Positions 9,729 through 18,640 of a stretch of DNA of 64,000 nucleotides are shown in pieces. Where the stretch lies: assembly GCA_046348545.1 (NCBI GenBank), contig JAXMEB010000003.1, positions 434,001-498,000 on the forward strand, in the 5' to 3' direction. Both the position numbers and the translations under genes were made by a program. Source of the stretch: JAXMEB01 sp046348545 (GTDB lineage Bacteria; Pseudomonadota; Gammaproteobacteria; Berkiellales; Berkiellaceae). Positions within the stretch are counted from its first letter, which is position 1. Each line of letters begins with the position of its first letter. The notes under the pieces were generated by a model that worked only from the letters and a program-made list of their open reading frames with translations, ran no database searches and was not told where the DNA came from.

Positions 9729-11396
9729 TTAAGTTAAAAGATCTTTTAAAGTTTGCTTCTCTGAATCAGAAAGTTCCCCATTTTTTGATTTTTCTAGTAA
9801 CTTTTCAGTCAAATACTTTCGACCTATCTCCAATACTCGCTCAATTGCACCCTTAAATTCTTGCTCTAACCCCATTTGGGGTAATGTCTCTAAAGACTGA
9901 AAATAAGGTGCATATCTCGCTAAAGGTAAACCATGCTGAACACAAATACTGGTTAAATTTTCAGATGTCAGTTGCTCGACCTGGCATTGCTGCACAATGA
10001 ACTTCAAAAACGCCAATCCTTCAACAGGCTGCTCAAATAAAGTTCGCTTATCTTTAAGATGATCAACTAATTTTGGTTGTAGAATCAACATAAGCCCTGC
10101 TTTGATAGCAGGCGGCATCGACTCTGGTGGCACGTCCTTCTTCTTCCAGTGAAACTGCTTCGGCATCATGTCCCTTAAACGCTCCTCCATCAAAGCCCGG
10201 TAAATCCCATGCGGCAATTGTTCTAAAGCAATCTGCGCTTTTTCAATGATCGCTGCTTTCTGAGTTAACGAGGCAATTGAAACATTTTTTAAAGCGGTCT
10301 GGAAAAAATATTCAGATAAAGGCAACGCATTTTCAAGTAATGCTTGGAAAGCAACCGCTCCATTTTCTCTAACAAATGAATCCGGATCGTGATTTTGAGG
10401 TAAAAATACAAATTTCACTTCACGACCTGTCTGCATTTCGGGTAAAACAATGGCAAACGCTTTCTCAGCCGCATTTCGCCCTGCCGCATCCCCATCAAAA
10501 CAGAAAACAATTTCAGTCGTATATTTGAATAAAATCTTAGCATGTGATTCTGTCAACGCGGTCCCCAGTGTGGCAACGACTCCCGGAATCCCAGATTGAG
10601 ACAGCATGATCACATCTAAATATCCCTCAACCACAATCAAGCGCTCATGATCACGTGTTTTGAGTGCCTCGGATAAACCATAAAATTGCTTACCCTTGTG
10701 AAACAAGGGAGTTTCTGGTGAATTTAGATATTTTGGCTGCTCATTGCCTAGTGTACGCGCCCCAAAACCAATCGTCCGACCTTTGAGATCTAAGATAGGA
10801 AAAACAATACGATTACGAAAACGATCATACGGACGACCATTTTTACCGGGAATCAATAAACCTGCTATTTCCATCTCCCTTTGATCAGACTGAGGGCAAT
10901 GATCCAATAAACTGGACCAACCTGGTGGCGCAAATCCAATCGAAAAAGTTTTTGCTGTTTGGCCCGTCAATCCTCTACTCTTCAAATAAGTCACAGCCGC
11001 TTTAGCCGCGGGATGAACTTTAAGCTGCCTAAAATAAAAGGTCTTCGCTTTCTCCAATACCGCATAAAGTGACGCGTAGTCTGAATCACCCTGAGATCGA
11101 TCTTGAGGCATCACCAAACCGACTTGTCTCGATAACTTTTCAAGTGTCTCAATAAAATTAAGATGTTCCATCTTACTGACAAAGCTAATGGCATCACCAT
11201 GCTCGCCACAACCAAAGCAGTGATAAAACTGCTTAGCTTGATTCACAGAAAACGATGGAGTTTTCTCTTGGTGAAAAGGGCAACAGGCGCTGTAATTTGC
11301 GCCCATTTTCTTAAGCGGGAAGTACGTTTGGATCAACGAAACGATGTCCAAACGTGATAACAATTCTTGAATGAAATGCTCAGGTATACGTGACAA
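9729..11396 (-). CDS. dnaG: DNA primase DnaG
   Basis: DnaG makes RNA primers at the replication fork. The 555-residue protein begins with a CHC2 zinc-binding domain (Cys39-x2-His42 and Cys60-x2-Cys63), followed by the catalytic core, a TOPRIM domain with LIVVEGYLDVIML and FCFDGDAAGRNAA, and a C-terminal DnaB-interaction region. The start is TTG at 11396: the resulting N-terminus (SRIPEHFIQELLSRLDIV) aligns with the conserved RIPxxFIxxLLxRxDIV start of the family. It follows yqeY by 6 bases, consistent with one transcript. It is slightly shorter than E. coli DnaG (581 residues). Confidence 0.97.
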   Translation of the reverse strand: MSRIPEHFIQELLSRLDIVSLIQTYFPLKKMGANYSACCPFHQEKTPSFSVNQAKQFYHCFGCGEHGDAISFVSKMEHLNFIETLEKLSRQVGLVMPQDRSQGDSDYASLYAVLEKAKTFYFRQLKVHPAAKAAVTYLKSRGLTGQTAKTFSIGFAPPGWSSLLDHCPQSDQREMEIAGLLIPGKNGRPYDRFRNRIVFPILDLKGRTIGFGARTLGNEQPKYLNSPETPLFHKGKQFYGLSEALKTRDHERLIVVEGYLDVIMLSQSGIPGVVATLGTALTESHAKILFKYTTEIVFCFDGDAAGRNAAEKAFAIVLPEMQTGREVKFVFLPQNHDPDSFVRENGAVAFQALLENALPLSEYFFQTALKNVSIASLTQKAAIIEKAQIALEQLPHGIYRALMEERLRDMMPKQFHWKKKDVPPESMPPAIKAGLMLILQPKLVDHLKDKRTLFEQPVEGLAFLKFIVQQCQVEQLTSENLTSICVQHGLPLARYAPYFQSLETLPQMGLEQEFKGAIERVLEIGRKYLTEKLLEKSKNGELSDSEKQTLKDLLT

Positions 11397-11402
11397 GACA
11401 GA

Positions 11403-11864
11403 TCAAAGTTGGCTTAATTGAGCTTTAACCCATGCACTGACCTGCGCCATATCCGCGCGCCCCTGCACTTTCTCTCTGACCAAGGTGATCACCTTGCCCA
11501 TGTCCTGCTGAGAGGTTGCCCCAGCCTCCGCAATCGCGTCTTCAATCATGGCATTGACTTCGCCTTCACTGAGATTGGCTGGCATAAAACTCTTGATCAC
11601 ATCGACCTCGAGTTGCTCTTTTTCAACGAGCTCATTGCGGCCAGCCGCTTGGAATTGCTCAATCGAATCACGTCTTTGTTTAAGCATTTTATTCAAAATA
11701 CCTAAAATACGCGCATCATCCAACGTGATTCGCTCGTCAACTTCAATCTGTTTAAACGCAGCCAAGATTAAGCGAATGGTCCCTAAGCGTGTCTTCTCTT
11801 GAGCACGCATAGCTTCTTTCATTGCGTCCTGCACACGCGCTTTAATGCTTGATGCTTCAGACAT
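11403..11864 (-). CDS. YqeY/GatB-like domain protein
   Basis: This 153-residue protein matches the YqeY family (DUF1841-independent, GatB/Asn-tRNA amidotransferase C-terminal-like helical domain): N-terminal MKEAMRAQEKTRLGTIRLIL, central MLKQRRDSIEQFQAAGR and C-terminal DMGKVITLVREKVQGRADM are hallmark segments. Its molecular role is not established; the fold resembles the tRNA-binding tail of GatB. ATG 11864 was chosen over 11882 because CCGGAG lies immediately upstream. It sits between rpsU and dnaG, the usual place in Legionella-like and many other gammaproteobacteria. Confidence 0.88.
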   Translation of the reverse strand: MSEASSIKARVQDAMKEAMRAQEKTRLGTIRLILAAFKQIEVDERITLDDARILGILNKMLKQRRDSIEQFQAAGRNELVEKEQLEVDVIKSFMPANLSEGEVNAMIEDAIAEAGATSQQDMGKVITLVREKVQGRADMAQVSAWVKAQLSQL

Positions 11865-11894
11865 ATTGCTTCTCCGGATCAAATCATCAAGATT

Positions 11895-12200
11895 TTAATG
11901 ACGGTCGTGATTGGTGTCTCTTTCCACATCGCCGCCGGACCTTTGGCCCCACTTGCTCGCACTACCCGCACGTGCACTACTGCCACGACGGCCACCACGA
12001 TCAGTTCTAAAATCACGTTGTTGCTTCTTGCGGAATCGTTTCACCGCTGCAGCTAAAGCACGTTTACGTTTATCAGAAGGGGGCTGGTAATGCTCCCTTT
12101 TGCGCATTTCAGATAGGATCCCAGATTTTTCTACTACCCGCTTAAAACGTCGCATAGCGGATTCAAAATTCTCGTGCTCCTTGATACGAATACCGGGCAT
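11895..12200 (-). CDS. rpsU: Ribosomal protein S21 with an extended RG-rich tail
   Basis: Residues 1-70 are a normal bS21 (MPGIRIKEHENFESAMRRFK, then REHYQPPSDKRKRALA), a small-subunit protein at the platform near the mRNA Shine-Dalgarno region. The protein is 101 residues rather than about 71; the extra 30 residues (RTDRGGRRGSSARAGSASKW and onward) are rich in Arg, Gly and Ser. It is the first gene of the rpsU-yqeY-dnaG-rpoD operon and is divergent from tsaD; promoters for both must lie in 12201-12381. Extended S21 tails are known in other lineages, so this may be genuine rather than a frame error. Confidence 0.93.
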   Translation of the reverse strand: MPGIRIKEHENFESAMRRFKRVVEKSGILSEMRKREHYQPPSDKRKRALAAAVKRFRKKQQRDFRTDRGGRRGSSARAGSASKWGQRSGGDVERDTNHDRH

Positions 12201-12381
12201 TCAGTCATCACCTCTAGCTGGGTACCCTTACGAGTACAGTTATCAAAATAAATAAGTCGTAACCTAGTTTCTGGAGAAACTAAGATTGGACATTGTATTA
12301 CAAACTGAAATTTTTACACAATAGGCGATTTAAGATGCTAAACTAGCCTTCTCATAAAATATGGTGCGGCGCAATTAGATT

Positions 12382-13392
12382 ATGGCACTCGTTCTAGGCA
12401 TTGAAAGCTCTTGCGATGATACGGCGGCAGCCCTATATGACAGCGAAAAAGGCTTGTTAGGGCAGCAAATCAGCAGCTCAACGGCACTTCATCTACCCTA
12501 TGGCGGGGTGGTACCTGAACTCGCTTCTCGAGATCATATTCAGAAGCTAAGTTGCTTAGTTGGTTTATTATTTAAATCAGCCCAACTCAGCGCCAATGAC
12601 TTAAGTGGTATAGCTTATACCCAGGGTCCCGGACTGGCCGGTAGCTTAATGGTCGGCGCAATGTTTGGCCAAAGCTTAGCTTACGGGTTTAACCTGCCCT
12701 TTGTCGGTGTACATCACATCGAGGGGCATTTATTGGCCGTGATGCTCGAAGAGAAACGCCCCGATTTTCCTTTTTTAGGCCTGATTGTTTCAGGTGGCCA
12801 CACTTTGTTGGTACATGCCAGGGCATTTGGTGACTATGTCATTTTAGGCCAAAGCCTGGATGATGCTGCGGGGGAGGCTTTCGACAAGGTCGGCAAATTA
12901 ATGGGGCTACCTTATCCAGGCGGTCCGGTGGTAGCCAAGCTTGCCGAACAGGGCGATCCTAAGCGTTTTCGATTTCCAAGACCACTCACCCAAAAGCCTG
13001 GTTTAGATTTTAGCTTTAGTGGGCTCAAAACAGAGGTCAATACGACGATCAAACAGCTGAGTCCGTTGGATGATCAAACCAAAGCAGATATTGCCTGTGC
13101 CTTCGAAGCCGCGGTGATCGACACCCTCATTATCAAGTGCCAACGCGCCTTGAAGGAAACAGGTCTCGATCGTCTCGTGATAGCTGGAGGCGTTGGTGCC
13201 AATAAAAGATTACGCCAACATTTATCTGCTTTAGCCGCAGAAACAAAATTTGAAGTTTATTTTCCAAGGCCTCAACTTTGCACCGACAATGCTGCGATGA
13301 TCGCTTACTGCGGTCATGAGCGTCTTAAGCGAGGCCTACATAGTCGATTAGGGATCTCTATTCGTCCAAGATGGGTTTTGAGTGCGCTGTAA
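12382..13392 (+). CDS. tsaD: tRNA N6-adenosine threonylcarbamoyltransferase TsaD
   Basis: TsaD transfers the threonylcarbamoyl group to A37 of ANN-decoding tRNAs, working with TsaB, TsaE and TsaC. The 336-residue length is typical. Visible motifs are the N-terminal GIESSCDDTAAALYD, the metal-binding HHIEGHLLAVML, the nucleotide-binding LIVSGGHTLLV and DDAAGEAFDKVGKLMGLPYP, and the C-terminal IAGGVGANKRLR and CTDNAAMIAY. It starts on the strand opposite rpsU, the usual arrangement in gammaproteobacteria, and converges on plsY with only 4 bases between the stops. Confidence 0.97.
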   Translation: MALVLGIESSCDDTAAALYDSEKGLLGQQISSSTALHLPYGGVVPELASRDHIQKLSCLVGLLFKSAQLSANDLSGIAYTQGPGLAGSLMVGAMFGQSLAYGFNLPFVGVHHIEGHLLAVMLEEKRPDFPFLGLIVSGGHTLLVHARAFGDYVILGQSLDDAAGEAFDKVGKLMGLPYPGGPVVAKLAEQGDPKRFRFPRPLTQKPGLDFSFSGLKTEVNTTIKQLSPLDDQTKADIACAFEAAVIDTLIIKCQRALKETGLDRLVIAGGVGANKRLRQHLSALAAETKFEVYFPRPQLCTDNAAMIAYCGHERLKRGLHSRLGISIRPRWVLSAL

Positions 13393-13396
13393 ATAC

Positions 13397-14035
13397 TTAC
13401 TTTTCAATCACATCCTCTTCTTCAATTCTCTGATGAAGTTTTTTATTAGATTTCTGGCCTATTTTTGACTCTTGGCCTTGAAGCAGGCGAACAATATTTG
13501 CTTTATGCCGATACAATAATATTGAGCTAATCATAAGTGCCGTAGAGGCTACCAGCGAATCCAACATCCACCAGGTTAAAATTGGACAGACTATCGCGCT
13601 CAGTAAAGCTGCAAGAGAAGAATAACGGGTTATCATTGCAACAGCCAACCAAACACCAAAGGTGCCCAATGCTAGCGGCCAATGCAACGCCAATAGCCCA
13701 CCGAATGCCGTTGCAACGCCCTTCCCACCTTGAAATCTAAAAAAAACAGGCCAAACATGCCCTAAAAAAGCAGCCAACCAGCAGCAAGACACTACCCACA
13801 TTGGAAAGAATAAACTAGCAACATAAACTGGCAAAATACCTTTGATCACATCGCCGGCTAAAACACATCCCGCAAGAAATTTCCCCCCCAACCGCAATAC
13901 ATTTGTCGCACCTGGATTTTTTGATCCCGCCGTCCGAGGATCAGGCAATCCACTTAAACGACACACTAAAATAGCACTCGAAACAGATCCCAGTGCATAC
14001 GAAACAAGTATGACAACTATCTCTAATATTAACAT
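13397..14035 (-). CDS. plsY: Glycerol-3-phosphate acyltransferase PlsY
   Basis: PlsY is an inner-membrane enzyme that acylates glycerol-3-phosphate from acyl-phosphate, the first step of phospholipid synthesis. The 212-residue protein has about five hydrophobic segments and the conserved loops GSKNPGATNVLR and FRFQGGKGVATAFG. The last 25 or so residues (KIGQKSNKKLHQRIEEEDVI) are a charged tail outside the usual core. plsY next to tsaD and folB is a standard gammaproteobacterial arrangement. Confidence 0.95.
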   Translation of the reverse strand: MLILEIVVILVSYALGSVSSAILVCRLSGLPDPRTAGSKNPGATNVLRLGGKFLAGCVLAGDVIKGILPVYVASLFFPMWVVSCCWLAAFLGHVWPVFFRFQGGKGVATAFGGLLALHWPLALGTFGVWLAVAMITRYSSLAALLSAIVCPILTWWMLDSLVASTALMISSILLYRHKANIVRLLQGQESKIGQKSNKKLHQRIEEEDVIEK

Positions 14036-14107
14036 GCCGTCTTCTCAATCAAACGTGAATTTAGTAAACTTTCATTTTTGTATAGTTTGCATAGCATACG
14101 CCACCTA

Positions 14108-14458
14108 ATGGATACCCTATTTATTTTCGGATTAAAACTCAAGACTCGTATTGGCGTGTATGATTGGGAACATGATGCACCTCAACCTGTGCTCTTTGAT
14201 CTTGAGCTGCAAACCAATTTACAAAAAGCCGCTCAATCATGTCAGCTTCAGGACACCATCGATTATGCTGCTCTCGCGGATAGGCTACAAGAGTTCACGC
14301 TTGAAAAACATTTCGAGCTCATTGAAACACTCGCTGAAGAAATGGCAGCCTTTATTTTAGAAACATATCCTGTGGCACATTTACGTTTAAAAATCAATAA
14401 AATAGAAGCAATTAAAAACGCGGCCGGTGTCGGTCTTATCATTGAAAGGTCACGATAA
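14108..14458 (+). CDS. folB: Dihydroneopterin aldolase FolB
   Basis: FolB converts 7,8-dihydroneopterin to 6-hydroxymethyl-dihydropterin in folate synthesis. The 116-residue protein has the family start DTLFIFGLKLKTRIGVYDWE, with the Gly-Val-x-x-x-Glu active-site region, the TIDYAALADRL segment and LIETLAEEMAAFIL. ATG 14108 is preferred over 14078 because it gives the usual N-terminus. It is divergent from plsY and only 1 base separates its stop from the next ATG, so it is probably co-transcribed with the methyltransferase gene. Confidence 0.93.
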   Translation: MDTLFIFGLKLKTRIGVYDWEHDAPQPVLFDLELQTNLQKAAQSCQLQDTIDYAALADRLQEFTLEKHFELIETLAEEMAAFILETYPVAHLRLKINKIEAIKNAAGVGLIIERSR

Positions 14459-14459
14459 A

Positions 14460-15602
14460 ATGTCAACGATGCATTCTCCACTTGAAAATGTCCTACTCAC
14501 TCTCTGCGAACGAAATGCTGGTCGCATGAGCTTCGAAACCTTTATGGAAAATGCTTTATATGCGCCTCAACTGGGCTACTATCAAAACACGCTACCTAAA
14601 TTCGGTGCAGAAGGGGATTTTATCACCGCACCGCACATTTCTCCCATCTTCAGCCAGTGCTTAGCACGCGTTTGTCAGCAGACGCTGCAATCAATTGGAA
14701 AAGAAGCCATCATCCTTGAACTCGGTGCTGGCAATGGCCAATTGGCGATTGATTTATTATTGTGGCTTGAAAAAAATAATAGTTTGCCCGAAGCTTATTG
14801 GATTTTAGAAACTTCTGGCGTGCTCAAGCAAGAACAACAATCTAGACTCCGCAAAGCCCTCCCAAAATTCTACGATAAAATTGTCTGGCTTTATCAGTTG
14901 CCGCCAAATTTTAAAGGCATCTTAATTGCGAATGAAGTCCTTGATGCATTACCCGTTGCTCGTTTCAGATTGCATCCTGAAACCGGCGCAGTTGAAGAAG
15001 AATTTGTCGCTCACCGGCAGGATAGTTGGCAGTTTGAATATGCTTCACCAGAATCGCCAGATTTTTCGAAACGAGTCGATGCCTTACTCTCTGCATTACC
15101 CCACAGATTGCCCAACGGCTATACTTCGGAAATTAATTTAATCTTACCTTATTTTATTAAAAGTTTTGCTGACAAACTAGATCAAGGATTGATGCTCTGG
15201 ATCGATTATGGCTTCCCTCAAAAAGAATTCTATCATCCCGAACGAACACAGGGGACTCGTATGTGTCATCACAAACATCATGCTCATGACACCCCCCTCA
15301 AACACATTGGAGAACAAGATATCACGGCTCATGTTGATTTCACTGCATTGGCCATGGCTGGACAAGCTGCCAACTTGGATATTCTGGGATTCACAACACA
15401 AGCGAATTTTCTCATCTATGCGGGCCTTGAATCACTACTGCCTTCTGACTTAGCGCTCAAAGCTCAAGCTCAACAATCACAAGCCATTCAAACACTGACA
15501 TTGCCTCATGAAATGGGGGAGCTCTTTAAAGTGATGATTTTGGGTAGAAATATTGAACCTTTAACAGGGTTCAGTGAATTTGATCAGAGATATCGACTTT
15601 AA
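14460..15602 (+). CDS. SAM-dependent methyltransferase, MidA/NDUFAF7 family
   Basis: The 380-residue protein belongs to the DUF185 (COG1565) family. It has the N-terminal signature MSFETFMENALYAPQLGYYQ, GDFITAPHISPIFSQCLA, the SAM-binding ELGAGNGQLAIDLL, the NEVLDALPVARF block, and a late DITAHVDFTALA segment. The mitochondrial homologue NDUFAF7/MidA methylates an arginine of complex I subunit NDUFS2; the role of bacterial members is not established, so complex I assembly is only a possibility. The start at 14460 follows the folB stop directly. Confidence 0.85.
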   Translation: MSTMHSPLENVLLTLCERNAGRMSFETFMENALYAPQLGYYQNTLPKFGAEGDFITAPHISPIFSQCLARVCQQTLQSIGKEAIILELGAGNGQLAIDLLLWLEKNNSLPEAYWILETSGVLKQEQQSRLRKALPKFYDKIVWLYQLPPNFKGILIANEVLDALPVARFRLHPETGAVEEEFVAHRQDSWQFEYASPESPDFSKRVDALLSALPHRLPNGYTSEINLILPYFIKSFADKLDQGLMLWIDYGFPQKEFYHPERTQGTRMCHHKHHAHDTPLKHIGEQDITAHVDFTALAMAGQAANLDILGFTTQANFLIYAGLESLLPSDLALKAQAQQSQAIQTLTLPHEMGELFKVMILGRNIEPLTGFSEFDQRYRL

Positions 15603-15683
15603 TCACGTGTAGATGCTCTCCTATAATGACCATATACTTGACTACTTTGACCATATAATATAGTCTTTATTTAAGTAACTTGA

Positions 15684-15811
15684 TATACCCTTCACAGCTG
15701 AATTTTCGGGGTTGTTGCCTTCGCGATTCTCATCGCAGTCATGTACTTTGTGTACACTCCTGCGTCTCGAACGCTCGGCGCCTACCCGAAAAATCATCTG
15801 TTGTGGGTATA
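15684..15811 (-). repeat. 128-bp MITE copy (type A), reverse orientation
   Basis: This is a full-length copy in inverted orientation: it begins TATACCCTTCACAGCTGAAT and ends ATCATCTGTTGTGGGTATA. It lies 11 bases before the antitoxin start codon, so the antitoxin's promoter and part of its leader must overlap or lie within the repeat. Confidence 0.9.
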
Positions 15812-15822
15812 GTGAGCATAAA

Positions 15823-16059
15823 ATGAAAGAACATCATGTTTCTGTCTCAGATTTTAAAGCACACTGCTTAGAATACTTAGATAAAACCCGAACTCATCAA
15901 GCTGAGTATATTGTCAGCAAACGTGGCAAACCGATCGCCAAACTGATCCCACTGCCAGAAGAGCAATCTGAATTTAGTTTTGGACAGTTAAAAGGTTCTG
16001 TGACTATCAAAAGCGACATTATTAAACCCGTTGACGTGGATTGGGAAAATGCTGATTGA
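15823..16059 (+). CDS. Type II antitoxin, Phd/YefM family
   Basis: The 78-residue protein has the Phd/YefM architecture: an N-terminal DNA-binding part (HHVSVSDFKAHCLEYLDKT), the conserved YIVSKRGKPIAKLIPL strand, and an acidic C-terminal tail (VDVDWENAD) expected to wrap around the toxin. A longer frame from 15712 runs through the MITE and is not credible; ATG 15823 gives the normal size. The antitoxin stop overlaps the toxin ATG, giving translational coupling, as is standard for these pairs. It would neutralise the PIN toxin and repress its own promoter. Confidence 0.88.
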   Translation: MKEHHVSVSDFKAHCLEYLDKTRTHQAEYIVSKRGKPIAKLIPLPEEQSEFSFGQLKGSVTIKSDIIKPVDVDWENAD

Positions 16060-16432
16060 TACGCATATTTTGCTATGGTTTCAGCTTGGAGATACCTCAC
16101 TAAACACGGCAGATATTAATGTCATCAAAAAGGCTCATCAGCAAAACACTTTATATTTAAGTGCCATCTCTATTTGGGAAATTGCAATGCTGCAGTCACA
16201 TGGTCGCATATCATTACATCAACCGATTGATAAATGGATTGAACGAGCAACTAAAGGCATTCAAGTCATTCCAATTAATACCGAAATTGCAATTGAAAGT
16301 ACGATGCTACCCAACTATCAACACAAAGATCCAGCTAATCGCTTTATTATTTCAACCGCTCGCGTGTTGGGTTTAAAGTTATTGACCAAGGATGAAAAGA
16401 TATTAGCTTATATCAAACAAGGCTATTTATAA
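16049..16432 (+). CDS. PIN-domain toxin (VapC-like ribonuclease)
   Basis: The 127-residue protein starts with MLIDTHILLWF, giving the first catalytic Asp, and has SAISIWEIAML (Glu), a DPANRFIISTARVLG segment (third acidic residue) and LLTKDEKIL (fourth). This is the metal-dependent PIN nuclease pattern of VapC toxins, which typically cut tRNA or rRNA. The start ATG lies inside the end of the antitoxin gene (11-base overlap). A strong hairpin follows immediately, ending a two-gene unit. Confidence 0.9.
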   Translation: MLIDTHILLWFQLGDTSLNTADINVIKKAHQQNTLYLSAISIWEIAMLQSHGRISLHQPIDKWIERATKGIQVIPINTEIAIESTMLPNYQHKDPANRFIISTARVLGLKLLTKDEKILAYIKQGYL

Positions 16433-16458
16433 AAAAGCCCCTATGATAGGGGCTTTTT
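16431..16458. terminator. Bidirectional rho-independent terminator
   Basis: AAAAAAGCCCC and AGGGGCTTTTT form a stem around TATGAT, with a T-run on both strands. It can end the toxin transcript from the left and the coiled-coil gene transcript from the right (its stop is at 16471). Confidence 0.88.
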
Positions 16459-16470
16459 CAGGCAATATGC

Positions 16471-18522
16471 TCAGTATGGCATCCGCACCCGCTCAGAGAC
16501 AGAGTGAATTATGTTGATATTCTGATTATCATTAAGGTGGGTCTCATCTTCTTGATCGCTAAGATTAGATCCACTATTCGAAGAACGTAGCGAATCAAAC
16601 TGATGGGTTAACCCTGGCTTGCCGGACTCCGCAGGCATCGAAAAGTCAAAGCGCTCTTCATTCAAAGTCGGCTTACGGTTGGCACCTTGGCCTTGCTCTA
16701 CTTCTGCGATGACATCCCTGGGGTCAACCTTTAAGAAATCAGGCTCTGCGAAAGCTTCTAGCGTAGATTGAGCGGCTACTTGACGTGTGAGTTTATACCA
16801 AGCCCAAACAAAAGGCTTTTTAATCGCATGCATCAAGTCATAAAAACCACTGCGATTTAAAATCATTTGAAGTTGAGCAAAATCGCGAACACGCGCTGTA
16901 TGCATTGCTCTTAAAGCACTCTCAGCGGCTCCCTTTAAGGCCGCATAGGCCTGAATCAAAGCGTCCAGTTTACGATTCAGGTTATCACGTTCAGCTTTTG
17001 CTTGACGTTCTGAAGCAGACAAAGCGTCGCCTAATTTTTTAATACGAGCATCTTTTTCTTGGAGTCTATCCTGGTTTTGTTGATGTTGAATAGTTAATCT
17101 CTCTTCATAAGCTTTAGCTTGCTGATCAAATGCTGTCTGATGCTGTTTTTCAAGGTCACTAAAAGCGCGAGTATGGTGTTTCTCAAGCTGCTTAACCTGA
17201 GCAGTTGCATACGTCGCTGCCGCTTCTGCCTGAGCTTTGAATTTTTTATTACTTTCAGTAAGTTCTTGAATTTGCTTTTGAAGATCTGCAATGGTGACAT
17301 CTCGTTGACCAATATCGGACCTTAAGTCTTTGATATTCTTCTCTCGTACTTCCAGTGCACGATCACGTTCTTGCACTTTTGTTTGTTCAGCAGCGACGGC
17401 ATCTTTTTGCTTAGCAATCTCAGCATTCAAATCACGAGTGGTTGTCTGGAGTGTTTGTTCCAGTGATTGATTAGCTTTTTGTTGCTTTTGAAGCTCAGCT
17501 TGTAAGCTTTTCATTTCTAGCGTCAGCTGTTTTGTTTTAGTTTGCTCTACTTCTAATTGCGTTTCCAAACCGTTTCGAATCTTGGCTAGATCCTCTTTTT
17601 CTGTAAGGACCATTTCAAGGCGAGCATTTAATGCTTCAGCCGTTTTTTCAGATTCTTGAAAATCAAGCTGTGTCTGAAGCAGGGTTTGATCTACTTTATT
17701 TTTGGCAACGCTTAGTGCTTGATGCTCTGCTTGCAGCTGGGTATATACTTTTTGAAGCCTCTCTGCATCATTCAAAGCATCTTCAAATTCCTCACGCAAA
17801 TGATTAAATTGAACAACCGGCGCTTCAAGCTCAGAATCATGACCAAAATTAAACCAGCCACGTTGTGGCACAGGTTCAAGCAATGGTTTTTGCACCAAGT
17901 TCGCATCGTGTTGAATCGTCATCTCTAACAGACTGATAGCGTGCAAATATTCACCACGGACGTGATCTTTAAATTCAGGTCTAAAACGTGTTTCGATGAC
18001 TAACAAAGGCTGAAATTGATCTAAATTTATATTATCGACGTAAAATCTTTGACCTACTGCCTCCATTCTTTTGCGCCGAACCTTAACATATTGCGGCATT
18101 TCTTCTTGGCTTTGTGCAGCAGCCTTCATCCATCGATGGTGATCTTTTTTGGCGCCTGTCTTTGCACTTGCATAATAAGTCTGCCGGATACTGAAATCAC
18201 CATCATCATGAGCAATCAGCGAGACTTTACGATACTGATCATTAACTTCAAGCACACGATCATCAATCACATACTGTCGAGCAACCGTGCCGCCAAAAGC
18301 AATCAAATTACGACCAATCCAAGAACGTTCAAACTCTTCAACTTGATTGGGCTGACTTCGAAATTCCGCTCTTTTTATAGGCATCCCGCCCTGCGGTAGA
18401 TCTGATGGAATACGCAAATACTCGGTGTGTAATTGCTCTAATTGCGCTTCTAATGTTTTTCTAAAAGGCCATTCAGTTCGGTCTAGGCCAAAGCGCTGTC
18501 TAATCAGGGGACCTGCTTGCAT
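16471..18522 (-). CDS. Large coiled-coil protein of unknown function
   Basis: I do not recognise a family for this 683-residue protein. Residues 1 to about 235 form a mixed, presumably globular domain (EFERSWIGRNLIAFGG, YVIDDRVLEVNDQYRKV). About 240-545 is a long coiled coil rich in Gln, Glu, Lys and Ala. About 550-600 is compact and hydrophobic (FYDLMHAIKKPFVWAWYKL), and the last 90 residues are Ser/Asn/Asp/Glu-rich and probably disordered (SSNSGSNLSDQEDETHL). There is no signal peptide or clear transmembrane helix. A long coiled coil with a polar acidic tail is common among Legionella-type secreted effectors, but that role is only inference. It is a single gene ending at the shared terminator. 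Confidence 0.85.
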   Translation of the reverse strand: MQAGPLIRQRFGLDRTEWPFRKTLEAQLEQLHTEYLRIPSDLPQGGMPIKRAEFRSQPNQVEEFERSWIGRNLIAFGGTVARQYVIDDRVLEVNDQYRKVSLIAHDDGDFSIRQTYYASAKTGAKKDHHRWMKAAAQSQEEMPQYVKVRRKRMEAVGQRFYVDNINLDQFQPLLVIETRFRPEFKDHVRGEYLHAISLLEMTIQHDANLVQKPLLEPVPQRGWFNFGHDSELEAPVVQFNHLREEFEDALNDAERLQKVYTQLQAEHQALSVAKNKVDQTLLQTQLDFQESEKTAEALNARLEMVLTEKEDLAKIRNGLETQLEVEQTKTKQLTLEMKSLQAELQKQQKANQSLEQTLQTTTRDLNAEIAKQKDAVAAEQTKVQERDRALEVREKNIKDLRSDIGQRDVTIADLQKQIQELTESNKKFKAQAEAAATYATAQVKQLEKHHTRAFSDLEKQHQTAFDQQAKAYEERLTIQHQQNQDRLQEKDARIKKLGDALSASERQAKAERDNLNRKLDALIQAYAALKGAAESALRAMHTARVRDFAQLQMILNRSGFYDLMHAIKKPFVWAWYKLTRQVAAQSTLEAFAEPDFLKVDPRDVIAEVEQGQGANRKPTLNEERFDFSMPAESGKPGLTHQFDSLRSSNSGSNLSDQEDETHLNDNQNINIIHSVSERVRMPY

Positions 18523-18640
18523 GTGATTTCTCTTTAGTAATTAGTCGGTTCAATAAGTAGTAACGCATGTTACTAAGTTAAACAGCTATGTCAAGTTCAC
18601 TCGTCATATTGATTAGCTGGATAACTTAACCTATATTGAG

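Noticed and set aside
15712..15822. An N-terminal extension of the antitoxin gene
   Set aside because: The extra codons come entirely from the MITE and its flank; the family-length protein starts at 15823.
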